Source: Halichondria panicea (Eukaryota > Porifera > Demospongiae > Suberitida > Halichondriidae). Taken from it: a DNA stretch of 64,000 bases. The position numbers and the translations under genes were made by a program. The first letter of the stretch is position 1. Each line of letters opens with the position of its first letter. Below, one piece after another: positions 22,701 to 45,700 of this stretch. The notes below the pieces were generated by a model. It had not been told where the DNA came from and made no database searches. It worked only from the letters and a program-made list of their open reading frames with translations. The DNA is taken from the NCBI RefSeq assembly GCF_963675165.1, contig NC_087378.1, positions 5,823,205-5,887,204 on the forward strand. The letters run 5' to 3'.

Positions 22701-25700
22701 GCGTGTGTAATCCACAATGAGTATGATTTACGTAGTGTAAGCATTCAAAACTATAAAACACTATTCAAAATATTTGCAATAAGTTCAAACTGATTCATAG
22801 TCAGATGTGCCCATGGCCGTGTGCTCTTATTGATAACACTGGTTTACTGCTTATTTTCTTCACATGCAGGTGCTTCAAGATAGAGATACTGAATACTCTA
22901 TCCTTGCAGAAAGGTTTGCTCAACTACAAGAGAATGTGATGAAAGCACCCAGCAGTAGTGAGCTTGTATCAGGTGACTCCCAAATTATGAAGGGTGACGA
23001 ACATAATAATATTATATGTATAATTATATCATGCCATTAATTTTAGTGTGTGATTTTGTTCTGCACAGTTTCTCCCATTGAACCCAAAGTTGAAGGCAAT
23101 ACATACATTGAAGAAAAACAAAAACGTGAGCTAACTAAGTAACCCTTAATTGTGCAATTACATATAAAACCTACGTACATGTATTAACCACTTATGTATG
23201 CCCTCCAGCTTTCACTGCTTCTTACTCTCTTGAGACAGCTGATGAGAGTACATCGACTTCCTCTCTGCCACAGTTAGCAGAGCTGAGTCAGCAATACAGG
23301 GAGCAGCTAAAGCAGAAAGAGGAGGATGTAAGTATAATTGTGAATAGTTATACGTAACAGTGGAAAATCAGCATTCATTGGTATAATTCTAGGTAAAGAC
23401 TTAATGCACCTTGTTTCACTGCCCCATGACCTAATTTTCCTTCATAATCAGTGGCAGACCCTCCTGTGTCTCATTATATATGTTCTTAGATAGCTCGTTC
23501 TATCAATGGTGTGAAAAACATTTTATCTAGAATGAACATTGAATGGGAAGCTATTGTGAACATGGTTCTGGGCATGCATGGTTATTGGATAAACACATAC
23601 ATGAGGCATATGATCATGCAAGTTGACAGGCGTATGTGGCACATGCGCTGTATGTTAGTTATATCGGGCTATTAAATGTGCCCAAGCCTTCATTGTTTGC
23701 TAACATCTACACAGAATGAAGCCCTACATGACTCTCTCTCCCTGGCCCGGACCAACAAAGCTCAGATGAAGGCTCTCCTGGAGGACCTCCAGACCACACT
23801 ACATACTCAGAGCGAGGACTATCTCTCTCACATCGGTGACAAGGACCAGCAGATCAGCGAGCTCACTGAGCAGGTTGGCAGCAAAATAGATCTCAAATTA
23901 TATGCTCGCAGATAGTACAAATTCGTAAGTAAAATCAAGGTTTTATCCGTAGTTATCCAGGACTTCTAGATCTTGCTTCATTCACAGCAATAATGTACAC
24001 CCTTATAAATGCTCCAACTATGTTGTTTTTCATGCATGCAGCTATCTCAAGCCTCGTCCAAGCTGACCAGACTGCGTAGAGCAGTGCCTGTGGGCATCAA
24101 CCACCAGATGGCATCTGAACTCGGCCACAAAGTCAAGGCCGCACTGAAGACGGTAAGTAAAACTATGTCTTGACTTATTGGAATCAATCAATCAATTCTT
24201 CAAGGCTACATGTATATGTATATAGATGTAAAATGGGCATTCTCACCAAATAGCGGCAAAAAATGTTTGGGTAGTTCTCAAAATACAATGTTATATAATT
24301 TTATAATTATGAGCCCATCTATCATTGTACAAGAACTTAGTTACCGTACGTATTACTAGAATGTTTTGCGAGAGAAAAATCATTGCGTATAAGCCAAATC
24401 AGTAGAAAATGACCCTTTGCACTAACTATATTGTGTTCTGGCAAGGATCGTGTGTCACAGTACTAGTGCGAAGTCATCAAAGATCATAAAGTTCGCATAA
24501 TTATGTGCGATGCTCGCAAAACATTCTAGTAATACGGTACTAGTATATACATGGTTGCATGGAATTTACACTCACAGCTCTCAGCCAAGGCACGCTCTTC
24601 TCCTACTCGCAACTCCAATGTTATGCCTTACTTGCGATCTCTTGAGGAAGCTACAAATGAACTCCTTCACACACTGTTCCCTGGCACCTTTGACGCCGAG
24701 TTAACTCCTGTGAACTCCGAAACCACTCTGATCTCTGAGTATAGTACCACCTCAGAGCTAAGCTCGATGTCCGATCAAGACTTGGTTGAAATGTCCACAA
24801 CCACCCCCGTGGTACACACACCCACACATCTCCCACACTCACAATCATCCCCCCTGTCCCAAGAGGAGGTAGACTACCCATTGCCCCGAGGCATTCCACA
24901 AACGTTCCCCATCAAATCAAGAGAGACTTCACCTAGTACTAGAACGCAAGCTTGGAGAGAATCTTCCTTCCCATTTCACCCTGTGGAAGATTTGTTGAAT
25001 GGTGAGCCGAGCATGAAGAAGAAAGAGGGAGCGTCGAATGGTCTGCAAGAAGCTCGTGTGTTTGTGGCAGTGTTAGACTATGATCCCAAGTCGATGTGCG
25101 TCACTGGGCAGCCTGGCGATGAGCTCAGCTTCAATACTGGTGAGTGGTTACCGTAGAGTGCACCTGTAATTAAATACCTACGCATACCACTGTTGTTTAT
25201 CCACACTGAATGATTGATAAACTGCTTGCACTATATGCGGCATACGATGTCATTGTGCAATGTGTACATGTACTGTATATACATAACTTCATATCTGATG
25301 GAATCTTTCACTGCTACGTTAGCCATGGCTCGGATTAAAATTTTATTCCTTAATAGTCCATCAAATTATGCCCATTTTTTAAGTTCGCTATCGATAGCTT
25401 CACCAGTTTAATTGTGCTCTTCTTCCACCATTCCAGACAACTTGAAGCTGATGAATAAAACTTTTTTCTGGTTACACACGTATATTTTCGTTCATTTCAA
25501 ATTGCATGTTCCTAAGCGTGCTGCGTGTAGTTCCTTTCAAATGTAGCAAGTATTTTTATGGTCAAGCTGCTTTGTATGACTATTGACGTCACTGATTCCC
25601 CCCAGGCGCTGTTCTGGCAGTTAATGGCAATATGGATGGCGAGGGATACTACACGGCAACATTCGAGGGTATTACAGGACGAGTGCCTGCTAACTTCATT

Positions 25701-28700
25701 CAGGAGGTCGACGTCTCTGACCCCGCCATGAAGAATAGGCTCTTCAATCAGGTGCACCTAGCCTATACTTACCATTCCCACACTATTCACTGCTGTACAT
25801 AGCTATTATATTTGATTGGACCTTAACTTGAAACTATATAAACTATCGCAATTATGATTACTTTTTAATCGGGTGCAGGTGTATGCATCAGCGGGTACAG
25901 GAGCAGTGTCTTATGTAGAAATACATGCATGTACTAATTTGTGCTTCTATGTTTATTGTGGGCCACTTGTTCTTGCTTGCAGACATTAGGGTCGCCGTTA
26001 CCAACTGACTCGTACAAGGTGCCTTCAAGACATACCCTTTCGACCGCACTTACTGAGACGAGTCTTTTAGAGTCATTTGCAAGCAGTCACCTTAAAACAC
26101 CAGCTGGAGCTACAGGTATATGTATCGTCTGTAAAGAACCTCTACTTTGTATATTAATCATAACACCAATTTAATTCAGCGTGTATATGCAACCAGCTAC
26201 TCTTTGGCCAATACATAAGTATATACTCTCTGCTCTCTAGCTAACTAAAATTATGATTAGACACTAGTTGATAAGATCTACATGGGAAGTACATGGGAAA
26301 AATGCCTCAGAGCAGGTATACTATGAGACTTAGTATACCTGCAAATTTACTTAGTATACCTAGTATTCTGTTGTCAAGTAGTTGTATTGTAGTCAAGCGG
26401 TTTGCGCATGCGCACTAGTATCTAGACACTGTTTTGTTGGTGTCCATATGATTTAGAAGCCCTCAGCCACTTTAGTACCCTCGCTACGCTTGGGATACTA
26501 AATCAGTGCCTTTGGGCTTCTAAATCCCATAGACACCTCCAAAACAGTGTCTAACTATTATTTATCGGCCCTACTAATTTAATTAAATCAGTCAAATTTT
26601 TTTCCAGGGTGTCCAAATCCTCCTGCACACTTCAAAGTGGATAAAGCTTTAGGAAACAGTGTTCTTTTGGTTACTTGGCAACCTCCCAAGATGGACTCAT
26701 CGGATGGTAACTATAGCAATGGTTGTTTTGTAACAGGCTATCAACTATACGTCAATGGAGAGACAAAGAACTTGATTAGTGGAGCAATGCACACTAAGGT
26801 TAGTTCTTGTCATCACGGCATGTACAAAATTGACCTTAAGATGTTGGTGAATTTGCTTTAAATAATAATTATGTACATAATTATAGAGTTAAAATACCTA
26901 TAGTGTTTTTAAAAACCTTTGCAGGCAACTTTTGTCGAACTCAACCTATTGCAACCACTCACTCTGGGTATATCCACATGTGCTGTCAACGGGAAGAGCT
27001 CAAAGGTCATCACCATTCACTATCAACCCAGGCCACTGAGTGTAAGTTACTATCGCGTGTGCTTTAATTACATTAATTATAAATTATACACATGTACAGG
27101 CTGTTACTTCTCCCAGCCCAGAGCCAGAGCAGTACAGAACGGTGAGCACTATTATCATTACTGAATGGATTTATGCATTGTAGATTAATGAGTTGTCCAA
27201 CAGGTTATAGGGACTTAGTTAAACGCCCTGAGTTTATTGTAGAAGTTCCACATTAGGACCGCACTCCACTGTAACATAAATGCATACATAATTTTTTGAG
27301 AAAAAAATAATACTGATTAGTGCGGTCACAATAATTATGTACGCACATTATCATACATACGGCATACATTTTACAGTTTATATACCACTGCATAATACCC
27401 ACATGCAATTTATTATTCTATTTTACTGCGTAACACTCCGTGACACAGTTCATAGCACTGTATGACTACGACCCTGTGAAGAGCTCCCCGTGTGACCACC
27501 CCGAGTTTGAGCTGGCACTGTGTGAGGGAGACCTGCTCATGGTCTATGGACAAGAAATGGAGGACGGCTTCATGGTTGGAGAGGTAATTAGGAGAAGGTG
27601 GTGTGTTGCCTTAACAATGTGTACTTGTGTGAAAACAATCCATTAACTATCTGACTCTTACTTGCAAATTGCATGGCAATTAATAACAATAAGTACATGT
27701 ACGTGTGAATGGTTAGTACTTATAGGCTACAATTATATACATGTTACATGCATGTATTCTGGACAATAAAAATGGTATGGAGTGTTTACAGCATAAATGT
27801 ATATACCCATTTTTAAGCCTCTGGAGCTTCTTAAATAGCTCATTACTGTAATTATCCTCGTCGTACTGTAACACACACACTCCTTCCAGTTAAATGGCCA
27901 AAGAGGACTTGTGCCAGCTAGCTTTATAAATGAGGTCAAGAAACCGCACATTAAGGTGAGCTGCCACCCGCAGGAACGGGGCGGGGCTATATAAATTCAT
28001 GGCGTTTAGCATTTGTCCCTTTGCAGAGAAATTCTTCTATTTATTGCAGCCAAAACACTGTCATTTCTTTTGTATATAATAGAGAACTGCTAACATCGTT
28101 CTTATTCATGAGGTCCACTGTATTTAATGCAGCAGTCTAGCCAGATGGGGTCCAGCGTCACTGAATCAGTGCGATCACAGTCTGCTTCACCTTCCATACC
28201 CAAACTACCAGGAACCACAACAGTACGTTCATAGCACGCCTACATGTATACTAGCTCAAACATAGTCATGTCAGTGATATCTATGACGCAGTCAAGAGAA
28301 AAGGGTCCACTTTGTATTTAACCCCATTTTCTATTCAGTAATACTATAGTCATTGATAACTTTGAAACTTCAAATGAATATTATAATTATGTCTGATTTA
28401 GAATTATACTTAGCTGTTTGTTACCTTCCCCCCCTCGCCTTATGCCTCCTTCAGCTGATGATAGCCTCGTTCGACTATGACCCAGAGAGGGATTCCCCCA
28501 ATCCCAACTCTGAGATGGAGCTAGGTTTCAAGAGAGGAGATGAAATCACTGTGTTTGGGAAAATAGTGAGCATAAATTAGAATAGCAACAAATCATCAAT
28601 TTTAACATCGAAGTACAACATTTTACTATTCCTATAATTGTCATACTAAGATACGGTGCTGTACACAATGCAAATTATCATACTACCGGTAAGCCTTTCG

Positions 28701-29804
28701 TGACACCTTCGTCAAAATATTCATAACTGGTTGTTGTATTCTTTTGTGCACAGTAGGTATCCATTCAAAGTTAATGGGCATGTGGTAGAATGTATATCTA
28801 GCAAAAACTAGCTATAGCATTCACATTGTACATGTGCAAAAGTGTTGCATTAAATTGTTTACACAAGTTTGTGCAGACATCTAAACATTATTCTCACACA
28901 CCTGTACCCATAGCATGGTGATGGCTACTATAGTGGTCAGCTTGGGGACAAGTTCGGACTAGTCCCATCAAACTTCCTCACTCGGAAACAACCTTCTCAT
29001 CCTTTGTCCGAATCGTATGAGTGCACAACCACATCAAGACAACAAGATGCAATGTGCACCATAGACAAAAAAGTCTCCGAGTATGTATACACGCAGTAAA
29101 GTTTGTTAATGCATTCACTGGCCATTCATCAACAATAAGCATCATAATTATAATTATATCGCAACTGAGAAATAATTCTGGGGTGCTCTATGTAATTAGC
29201 TGTTAGTTTGTAAGAGAGTTTAATAATACGGGCTCATCCATTCCTGTAGAGAGGGAGTTCAAAAATCGAATGGATTGAGTAGCTCTGAGCAGCCAGTTCA
29301 AACTCCCAAACAAAACGAAGTGAAGACAGAGGCATCAAAGTGAGTATAATTATATATACACTTAATAGTCTAGCTGTATAATTATATATACCGTATGGTG
29401 GGTATAAGTTTTGTGGGGTAAAAAAATTTTTTATCTGGAAAGCGGGGATTTCGTGAGTATAAATTTTGTTTAGTCTCATTGCTTGCACTGCATTCATACG
29501 TTACGATAAGCCACGCCTACGTTAAAATTTCATGGAGGTCAGCTTGCCCACGAAAATAATGAATTTTTACCCCACGAAAATTACCCGCTATACGGTAATT
29601 AAGCATGCTTTAATAGCACAATACTATTATACATAATTTACATTTTTCGAAGTATAGTACATGTATATATACTTCACCCGCATGCATCCACATGCACTGA
29701 ACAGATCTCCAAAGACAAAATCCTTACCAAAAGGAAAATCAAGAAGGACAGGCTCTCCTTCCGATCCCAAGAAGAAAAGAAGTTTCCGATGGCAAAAATC
29801 GTAG
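16779..29804 (+). CDS. RIM-binding protein (coiled coil, SH3, FN3, SH3, SH3)
   Basis: A scaffold which, in bilaterians, links RIM and voltage-gated Ca channels at presynaptic release sites through its SH3 domains. Thirty exons join in phase to about 1600 residues. Exons 1-17 (16779-24152) encode a long coiled coil, roughly residues 1-950. Exon 18 (24578-25139) is a Ser/Pro-rich linker leading into SH3-I (VAVLDYDP, GYYTATFEG, GRVPANFI; about 1108-1170), completed by 25606-25751. One FN3 domain follows (26608-27041; about 1230-1333). Then come SH3-II (27449-27955; IALYDYDP, RGLVPASFI) and SH3-III (28455-28565 and 28914 on; IASFDYDP, FGLVPSNFL), and a basic tail ending KKKRSFRWQKS. Vertebrate members have three FN3 domains; I see one. 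The start MSEVELKSR is the best coiled-coil start, but an upstream in-frame ATG at 16740 is possible. Confidence 0.9.
20459..21308. mobile_element. 850-bp inverted-repeat element with a nested hAT-like element
   Basis: The outer arms are TCTCATGAATCAGCCACCCT onward (20459-20506) and its inverse at 21262-21308, about 47 bp with few mismatches, including GGAGAGACCG. Inside, 20555-20949 has its own ends (CAGTGGCAGATCTAG and the inverse of CAGGGGCGGATCTAGC), typical of hAT-type ends. No transposase. Located in RIM-BP intron 11. Confidence 0.75.
21371..21447 (-). pseudogene. tRNA-Arg(ACG) pseudogene
   Basis: Near copy of the intact tRNA at 22012-22084, but with a four-base insertion in the D-arm (AAGGAAGGC for AAGGC) and one change next to the anticodon loop. 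No T-run follows its 3' end, unlike the intact copy. Confidence 0.75.
22012..22084 (-). tRNA. tRNA-Arg (anticodon ACG)
   Basis: 73 bases fold as a cloverleaf: acceptor GGCCCTG pairs with CAGGGTC plus discriminator G; the anticodon stem TCTGA/TCAGG frames the loop CTACGAA with anticodon ACG; the T-arm is CCAGG-TTCGAGT-CCTGG. Box A-like TGGCCCAATGG and box B GGTTCGAGTCC are intact. Seven T residues follow at once, a good Pol III terminator. It is antisense inside a RIM-BP intron. Confidence 0.92.
24342..24539. mobile_element. 198-bp foldback element, TACCGTA ends (family B)
   Basis: Starts TACCGTACGTATTACTAGAA and ends with the inverse TTCTAGTAATACGGTA; the match runs on through TGTTTTGCGAG. 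A solo fragment (ATTACTAGAATGCTTTGCGA) is at 50953. Located in RIM-BP intron 17. Confidence 0.8.
26423..26553. mobile_element. 131-bp foldback element, TAGACACTG ends
   Basis: Starts TAGACACTGTTTTGTTGGTG and ends CCTCCAAAACAGTGTCTA, with inner arms GATTTAGAAGCCC/GGGCTTCTAAATC. Located in RIM-BP intron 20, ahead of the FN3 exons. Confidence 0.8.
29389..29597. mobile_element. 209-bp foldback element, TACCGTA ends (family C)
   Basis: Starts TACCGTATGGTGGGTA and ends GCTATACGGTA; inner arms include TTTTGTGGGGTAAAAA and its near-inverse TTTTTACCCCACGAAAA. The body shares an AAGCCACGCCTACGTT-type core with other sponge-like short elements. Located in the last RIM-BP intron. Confidence 0.75.
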
Positions 29805-30153
29805 CAAGACAATATACCAGAACAACTTTTACACATGCAGTTCCTCCTTTTCTATATTATAGGGCCCTTATTTTTACTGACTGACATGCCAATTTTTAAG
29901 TGCAGCTTTTGTGATACATTACATACATCTGTGTAGATGAGTTTTGAACTGTAACTTTGTAGCTAATATCTATAATCTAGCTGCATTGGTTCACTCAGGA
30001 GTGTGATCATACATACTTCATTTCTAGACAAGACGATACAACACTTATAATTATAATATTATTATAATGCCACTTTAAGCCTGACTTGGTAGCACACAAA
30101 CTATTAACTCTGAACTCAGCGAAGATCTAATACAAAAGAGTCACAAACAGTTC
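29805..30153. other. Intergenic gap between convergent RIM-BP and V-ATPase B 3' ends
   Basis: 349 bp of AT-rich DNA between two stop codons. It must hold both 3' UTRs. I see no coding exon and no element with clear ends. Confidence 0.5.
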
Positions 30154-38813
<8,660 letters not shown>

Positions 38814-39751
38814 ACTTTTTGAGCGTTTCACTTTCCTGTGCCGTAGTTTTTCTTATTAATTTTGTGTATAGACCACATCCACGTTCCTGTATTTACATGG
38901 CATGATTTACCTATACTGATGTACATATACGTACTAACCAGTTTTTTCACTTCGTTCATGTGTGCACCATATTATAGATCGATATTATGCCTGTGACTTT
39001 GTTTATCGACGTACGAAATATTAATAATTCGTTAATTAATTATTGTGTTCAAATACAGCAGATGCAATATTAGATGCATGCATGCATATCATGTATAATG
39101 TATATACCTAGTAATTAATTTTTATGAAGATGATGACGTACAGTACTATAGTTATTACTGTATAATAATTATGATATGCATAATCAAGCCTATTATTTTC
39201 TGGTCATGATGGTTTAACAATCAGACCCAGGCCCTCCCTAAACAGTAAGTTCAGATAACGTCATACATGGTAACCCACCAAGGGCACACACAGCAACCCT
39301 GGCTCAAAGATAATATTATATTGGTCTTCATCGAATATGGATCTGTCAACACATAAAAATACTGAGGTCATGTAGTCGGAATCAACAACAAAAATGGGCA
39401 AGCATAGGGTTAGGTACACAAACAGAACTAAGCTAAAGCCAGTTTACCAAGGCAGCCAACAACGCTATAAGCAAGCCTCACCCAACTACACACTCTATGT
39501 TCGAGTATACCGAAAGGAGACACCATAAACTGTTACATTCCAACTGTCTCCCCTGTCTGGCATAGTTACCCACCTACATGTATCAGCCAGCAGGTAAGGA
39601 ACCCTGTTTAGGTAGGTGTTGAAACTAATTGCAATGCCATTTACATCAGCAATTGCATTCTTGCCTCGCTTTCAAAACACAAGAGCAAATAGAATTAATG
39701 TCTACATTTACATACACGGATAAAAAATATGTAGCAGTTGGCTAAAGAAAG
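38814..39751. other. Gap between convergent EGR and BIN3-like genes
   Basis: 938 bp holding the EGR 3' UTR (AT-rich, several ATTTA-like and TTAATTAATT stretches) and the BIN3-like 3' UTR. No exon or element with clear ends seen. Confidence 0.5.
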
Positions 39752-42700
39752 TCAGGGCATTGGAGTGTGTCCGACTATCGAAAGATTTCTAATATCTTCC
39801 AAGTATTTCTCTGTGTTTTTGATAATGTTCTCCTCAGACATTACATCTTGTGCTCTCAGAGCTGTACTGTCGGGCAGCTCAGACTGCAGCTGAGTTAGGC
39901 CAGCGAGGAGTGTCTCACTGCAGCTGTGGTAGTATAGTGCCTGTGGACGAAGAAATATCACTATTCAAATCCAAGAAACAAATTACGAAAGTATCTCCAC
40001 TGAATACAAAATTAATTATATACATGTGTACTACACTGTTATCACTATTCAGTATTGATATACCTGGGCTTTTATAACAGCTTGCAAAGAGAGATCAAAA
40101 TACTCCACTCTTCCTTCATAGAGCTCTGGCATTTCCTGCATCATTCTCCCATGCACTCTCTCATAGTCTTGCTTGGCAGAGGAGAGAGCTCGTGTAAGCT
40201 GCACAGTGAGATCACATTCCTTAAGCAACTTTCCTCCTTCTTAGAACGGAATCAGATAAGCTCAGAGAAGCCGTACAGTGTATGTGATGGAGGGGACAAG
40301 ACTATACAAGGAAATGCTGTGTTTACATACCTGGTCCATTTTAGTCTGAGCTGACACTTGATTTTGAGTGGAGCCAGCAGATTTTCTCCCTTGCTTATCC
40401 ATCTTAGATTGTTGTTTGTCATACTCCTAAGTGGTGTGTGTGTGTGTGTGTGTGTGTGGGGGGGGGGGGTCCGTGTGTGCATGCATGTATGCATGTAATG
40501 GTTAATATATGTATGTAATGGTGACAACTTTTTATATCATAATTATAGCTCACTGCACTGCTCATTTCAAACTTAAACAAAGTCATTTCCGTAAGAAAAT
40601 ATCAAAGCACACAACAGCCTTATTGGGGCCCTTTACTGGCCCAGTTAGGTGGGTGCTGCAGCCACCAATTGTTTATCACACACTATCTAGAGTAACTGTG
40701 GCTTCCTGTGGCTGAGACCTGAACAAACATACACCACCACACTGGGCGATAAGTTGTAAGATGAGGGGGAAGATAGCCACACTTACAAATCTGATTAGAC
40801 ACAGGTTTTCGCTTTTACCTGCAGCTTAAGCTCTCTTTGTTTTGCATTAAACTCCACATGTTTGTAGACATTGTTAAACCTGGAGAGAAAAACAAAAAAC
40901 ACAAGAATTGGTCTCATTGGGAGCCAAAACACTACATGTACAGTTGTAGGAAGAGATGTGCTTATGGTCTACAGGCTCGATACCTCCACAGAATGTGCTT
41001 GCAAAATTAGGGCATTTCTTGTGAAGTGAAATCCAATACTCGTGAAGTAATACGAGTACGAAAAATGTGTTATTTGATACCTACAGTAATTACAAGCATC
41101 ATTACTTTTTCATTGGCTCTGCAAAAGTCACTTCCTGGCTGGTTTTGAGAGCTTTTGAGTGGGTACTCATTTCATCAGCAACACCAGCCAAGGTTTCAAC
41201 CTATAAAAACAATAACATCATTATTATGAGTCCAGATCTAGCTATCTATATATCTTGGGTACATGATTGCACTCCAGATACGTGTACGTTTAATCTGTAG
41301 CAAACCTTTTGGCTAAGTTACACAACATCATGAAACACAAACATACAAGGTGGACATGCATAGCTACACATTCACTTCTTCTAATCTGGTTGGCACCATT
41401 TTCAACATTAGAAATACTTGAGTCAAAATAGACAAGCTGTAAGGCAAACAAACATATTAACTCTAGCACTAACTATCACAGCTGAGAACAAGCAGGAAGC
41501 AGCACTTGCTTAAGACAACACGAGATAGACTGTACAAAGTTAACATCACCAGAAAGGTATCAGAAGATTATGAAAGGCCACCATCACTCAAAACAAAGCC
41601 AATCTCTTACGTAGCTCTAGACCACTATAATACCTTACATCAGAGCATTTTAGACCATCAGCATTCTTAAGTACAGTAACTCAATTAGGATAGTATAAAA
41701 CTAACATATAATATGCAATGTGTACATTTAGGCTTAGTCATAACTAGTGGTCCATTATGTCCATTTTCATATACTACAGCAAATAAAAACAATTCCAAAC
41801 TTTAATCTGTGCAATGTAAACACTAACCGTTCTACCCACCTGTATACACGTACATGTGTAGTGTCTGCTTTGGCCTAACAATCTTCAAGTTGTCAAACAT
41901 CTCTCATTATTCGGTTAATAAATTATCTCTAGTTGGAAACAAACACTTAAGATGATTATGAAATGGCCTTAATTGAGATTGTACGTCAATAACAAGCCAG
42001 TGTCAGATGTACATGTAACATCAATCGAGGTTGTGCAGGGCAGCAGGGCACCAGATACGTGAATATGGCTTTAAAAAATTGAGACACATGGTTGTTATTC
42101 TCACTCAGAATTCTGTTTGAGTTGCACACAAAACCTAAATTACATGTACACTGACTCGATAAGGACCACAGGACTACAGGTAGTCATGTTTTCTCACCCA
42201 CACAATGGCAATCAACTGCTCTCAAACATTCAACTTAAAGCTCTAACTTGGCCACAAGAGACACTGACCAATAACAACCGCCTACAACACTCACTATAAG
42301 AGGCCATGGAATTAGAACATTGGTATTCAAACAGCTCAATGAGTGGGCGAAGATAATAGCCCAGAGCAATGTGCCAAAAGCAGCCAAAAATTTTACTAAT
42401 TATCTATTCAGCTTTGTTCCTTATGGTAAGGACACTTGAGTAACTGTATGGGATTCACAAGAGAGTAAAGACAATATTAACAAATTTAAACTTGTAACGG
42501 TTCTTTGTGTGGCCAAGGAATGCAAGGATTGTGTGGGTGGGTAACTTGATCTTATTCGTATCCGCATAACACCATAATTCACCTCTGCAATAGCATTAGT
42601 GTACAGCCAGGATGAATGGTCCCCATGCAACCATTTAAATACATGAAGGTCGTACGGAATGCAGACATGTGGGATTAGAGTTATCTTCTGAAACTGTCAC

Positions 42701-45700
42701 CGCTAGCCTTTTCTCACTTTGAAGTCTGGTTTTGCAGTACGCTACTTGCAAAGACTGCAGGTGCTTTTCAGTTGTGTTTATTATCCTAAGATTAACACGA
42801 TGTGCTGATTAAAAATTAACTTGTAAAGCTAAGGTACATGTAGTTGACGACATTTAACTATAGCGAGTGACATACATGTATAATTTTATGTACATAAAAT
42901 TAATTACCAAGAATGCCTCACATTTTAGTGGAGCGAGGTCTTGCATATATAGGCCATCTACCATATGTTATGCTTCTAAAAATACGTATGTCTAAAGGGA
43001 AAAAGTTGTTTACACAATTCTCAAATTTACACCATACACAGATGCCGACAGCTTACTGCAGTTTCGAAAATGACAGCTGGTTGTTGATAATACAAGTACA
43101 TGTTGTACAAGTATATATATCTCTTAACAGAACAAAGGGACACACATGCGATAACCACTGTTATTGGTTACATAGCCTAATGTTGACAGCTAGCATAAGA
43201 AAACAATTGTGGCTTGTACACATTTGTTTTTCATTACTTCATCCATTACAAGGGACATAGGAAATGGTACAGGGAATTGTTAATTATGCCATAGCTAGCT
43301 GCAACTGTTTTAGAGTTACTGTTTTTTTTAGATTACATCAGTCTCCTCTCTAAGTACAATCCTGAAGTGGTTTGTTAATCAACTTTCCCTGTTTATCGAG
43401 ACCCTTTCAGTTGCAAAAACAGAACTTTACATCATTGGTAATTACGCCCATAATTGCCTCTCAGATAGCATCCCATAGTTTAAGGCACCTTCCTTTCAAA
43501 CTTCCTTTAGGAAACCACAGGACGTAATTAAGAAATTGCCCCACCACCATGGACAGAAAAGATAACCAGGTGACAATGATTTAGTGAAATAACAAACTAG
43601 AGGGCTAGCTGATACAAATTGACAGAGCGGTACGTTAGTTGTACATGTAGGTTTTGTACACGTACACTATAATAATTATGAATAGGAATTAAGAGCTGAC
43701 CTTGTACATGTACAGTAGGTAGGTATCTAATACAGTTGCAGTGTCCTTAATTGCAGGGCTGATTGTTGGAGGTTCCACTGAACCGCTATTTCAAAAGCAG
43801 TTAGTGAAAACTGTTATCGTCTGTTATCGTAATTCTGTGTGTGATGACACGTTTTTCATATGTCCGATATTTTACAGCACTCAACAAAATAATGAATATA
43901 CATGATTCTAGTGTAAGAATCAATGAGTGTGTGACAACTATACAGCTCAATGACAGCATTCTTGGATCTGAGTCACTGTGTCAGAATGACCAAGACAAGT
44001 TTATTTCTGGACAACTCGTTAGAAAACACATCCTGTGCAAATAAGAGCCACCTACACATTCCCACTACAACACCCACCCACTCAAACTGGTAATTTTTCG
44101 AGAGTCAGGCACGAGATGGGTGGGTGGTTTTGTCTGCACACAACAATAAACTATTGAGTGTGTGCCAACACTGGAGCTCGGCTGTGGCTAAGTGGCGAGT
44201 TAGAAAGTGGGGTGTGAACTTCAAAGAACAAAAGCAGAGAATGCATATTAGTCAGCTACATAAGCTACTGCTTGACTGAGGCAATGGACTGTTGAAGTTA
44301 CCGCTTGCCATCGACCTACATGTAAACTAGAATTATTCGATAATTTTGCTTTCACCGTGATGGTTGAACTATCCCTTGCCCGGCCCGTATGAGTGCATGT
44401 TCATTCCGTGAAATGATACAGAAACAATTATGAGTTCAATCAGGATATCTTAGCCACCATTGCACATGTCGTACAGCCAGGTTAATATGCCTCAAAGCCT
44501 CCATAGCATGGTTCTCACCTTAATGTTAGTTGTACGTAGGCTATACTAAATACAATCATTGTCAAATTCGTATTACGTACATGTATGTATCGAGTATTAG
44601 TATAATGATACTTTTCAGTACTTCTATACTAGTACATATTGCAGAGTGAAAATGATTATAGCAGCTACTACTTGTGCGGGCCAATATTAATAGTGTGAGC
44701 AATATACATAGGGACAGTTCTTTACTGCTGTCCATAGTGGAGAGATGATTCTTGGATGCAGGTTTAGTAGTTTCAGAGCAGAATGTACTCTGACATCAGT
44801 ACTAGTACTTTTACAGCGTCATTGCTATGACGAATATGAATGTTTGCACATGAGCACACAGCTTAGCCATTATAAACACATCAGAATCGACTCAATTCAA
44901 TGGATAATATGCACATAGTTAATCTCTTTAACTCAAAGCAGCGGATGTAACCTAGCCATAACCCCATGCAGTCAATCCATACACACACAATAAAGGCATA
45001 AAGTTTTGTGTGGTACGTGACTGTTGTGACCCAGCTATGGCAAACACAGGATGTTATGAAACTGATGACTAGTATAGCGAGTTAGACCCTATCAAATAGG
45101 AGTTCAAACTAAAGCTGAAACAGACCCAGCAATACAGTCAGTACCTACCAGACAGTCAGCCCACCAAATGGAACGGTTTGTATGCGTGCTATCGCCACCA
45201 CGCCAATTACCCAATCTGCCAAATAAGGCCTTCCATTGTAGGGCTGAGTGACATGATCCATAATTGCCTAATCAAATTATACCTGACTTTATATGGAGAG
45301 TTCGTATTAAGACAGCTACACACTCCCACCCACACAATACAGAGGATTTAACTAAAAATAGACGAAGATATTTGTCTCCATTTATTTCAGAGGAACATAC
45401 CAAAAACCACTACAACAGTAAACTAAATTAAAACAGGTGTTACAATGAATGTTAAGATGCATATCACGCAAACATAGTAGCAAACACAGTTATGAAGGAA
45501 GTATTCAGAGTTTATTGTGTCAACACGCCTGAATATCTAGCATACCAACTCATGAGGTGACTTGCTTATAAAGAGCTACCTATAAATACAAATAGCGCTG
45601 GAGCTATGGTTATATTCACTGCTGCTAATTAAAAAAACCTATGTGCATGGCCAAACATCAACTGAAACCACTTCTTTATCACAACAGACCAGTCAGCCTT

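Noticed and set aside
42913..43260. 115-codon + strand frame in the BIN3 intron
   Set aside because: Irregular composition, no domain, no promoter or splice context; expected by chance in 5.7 kb.
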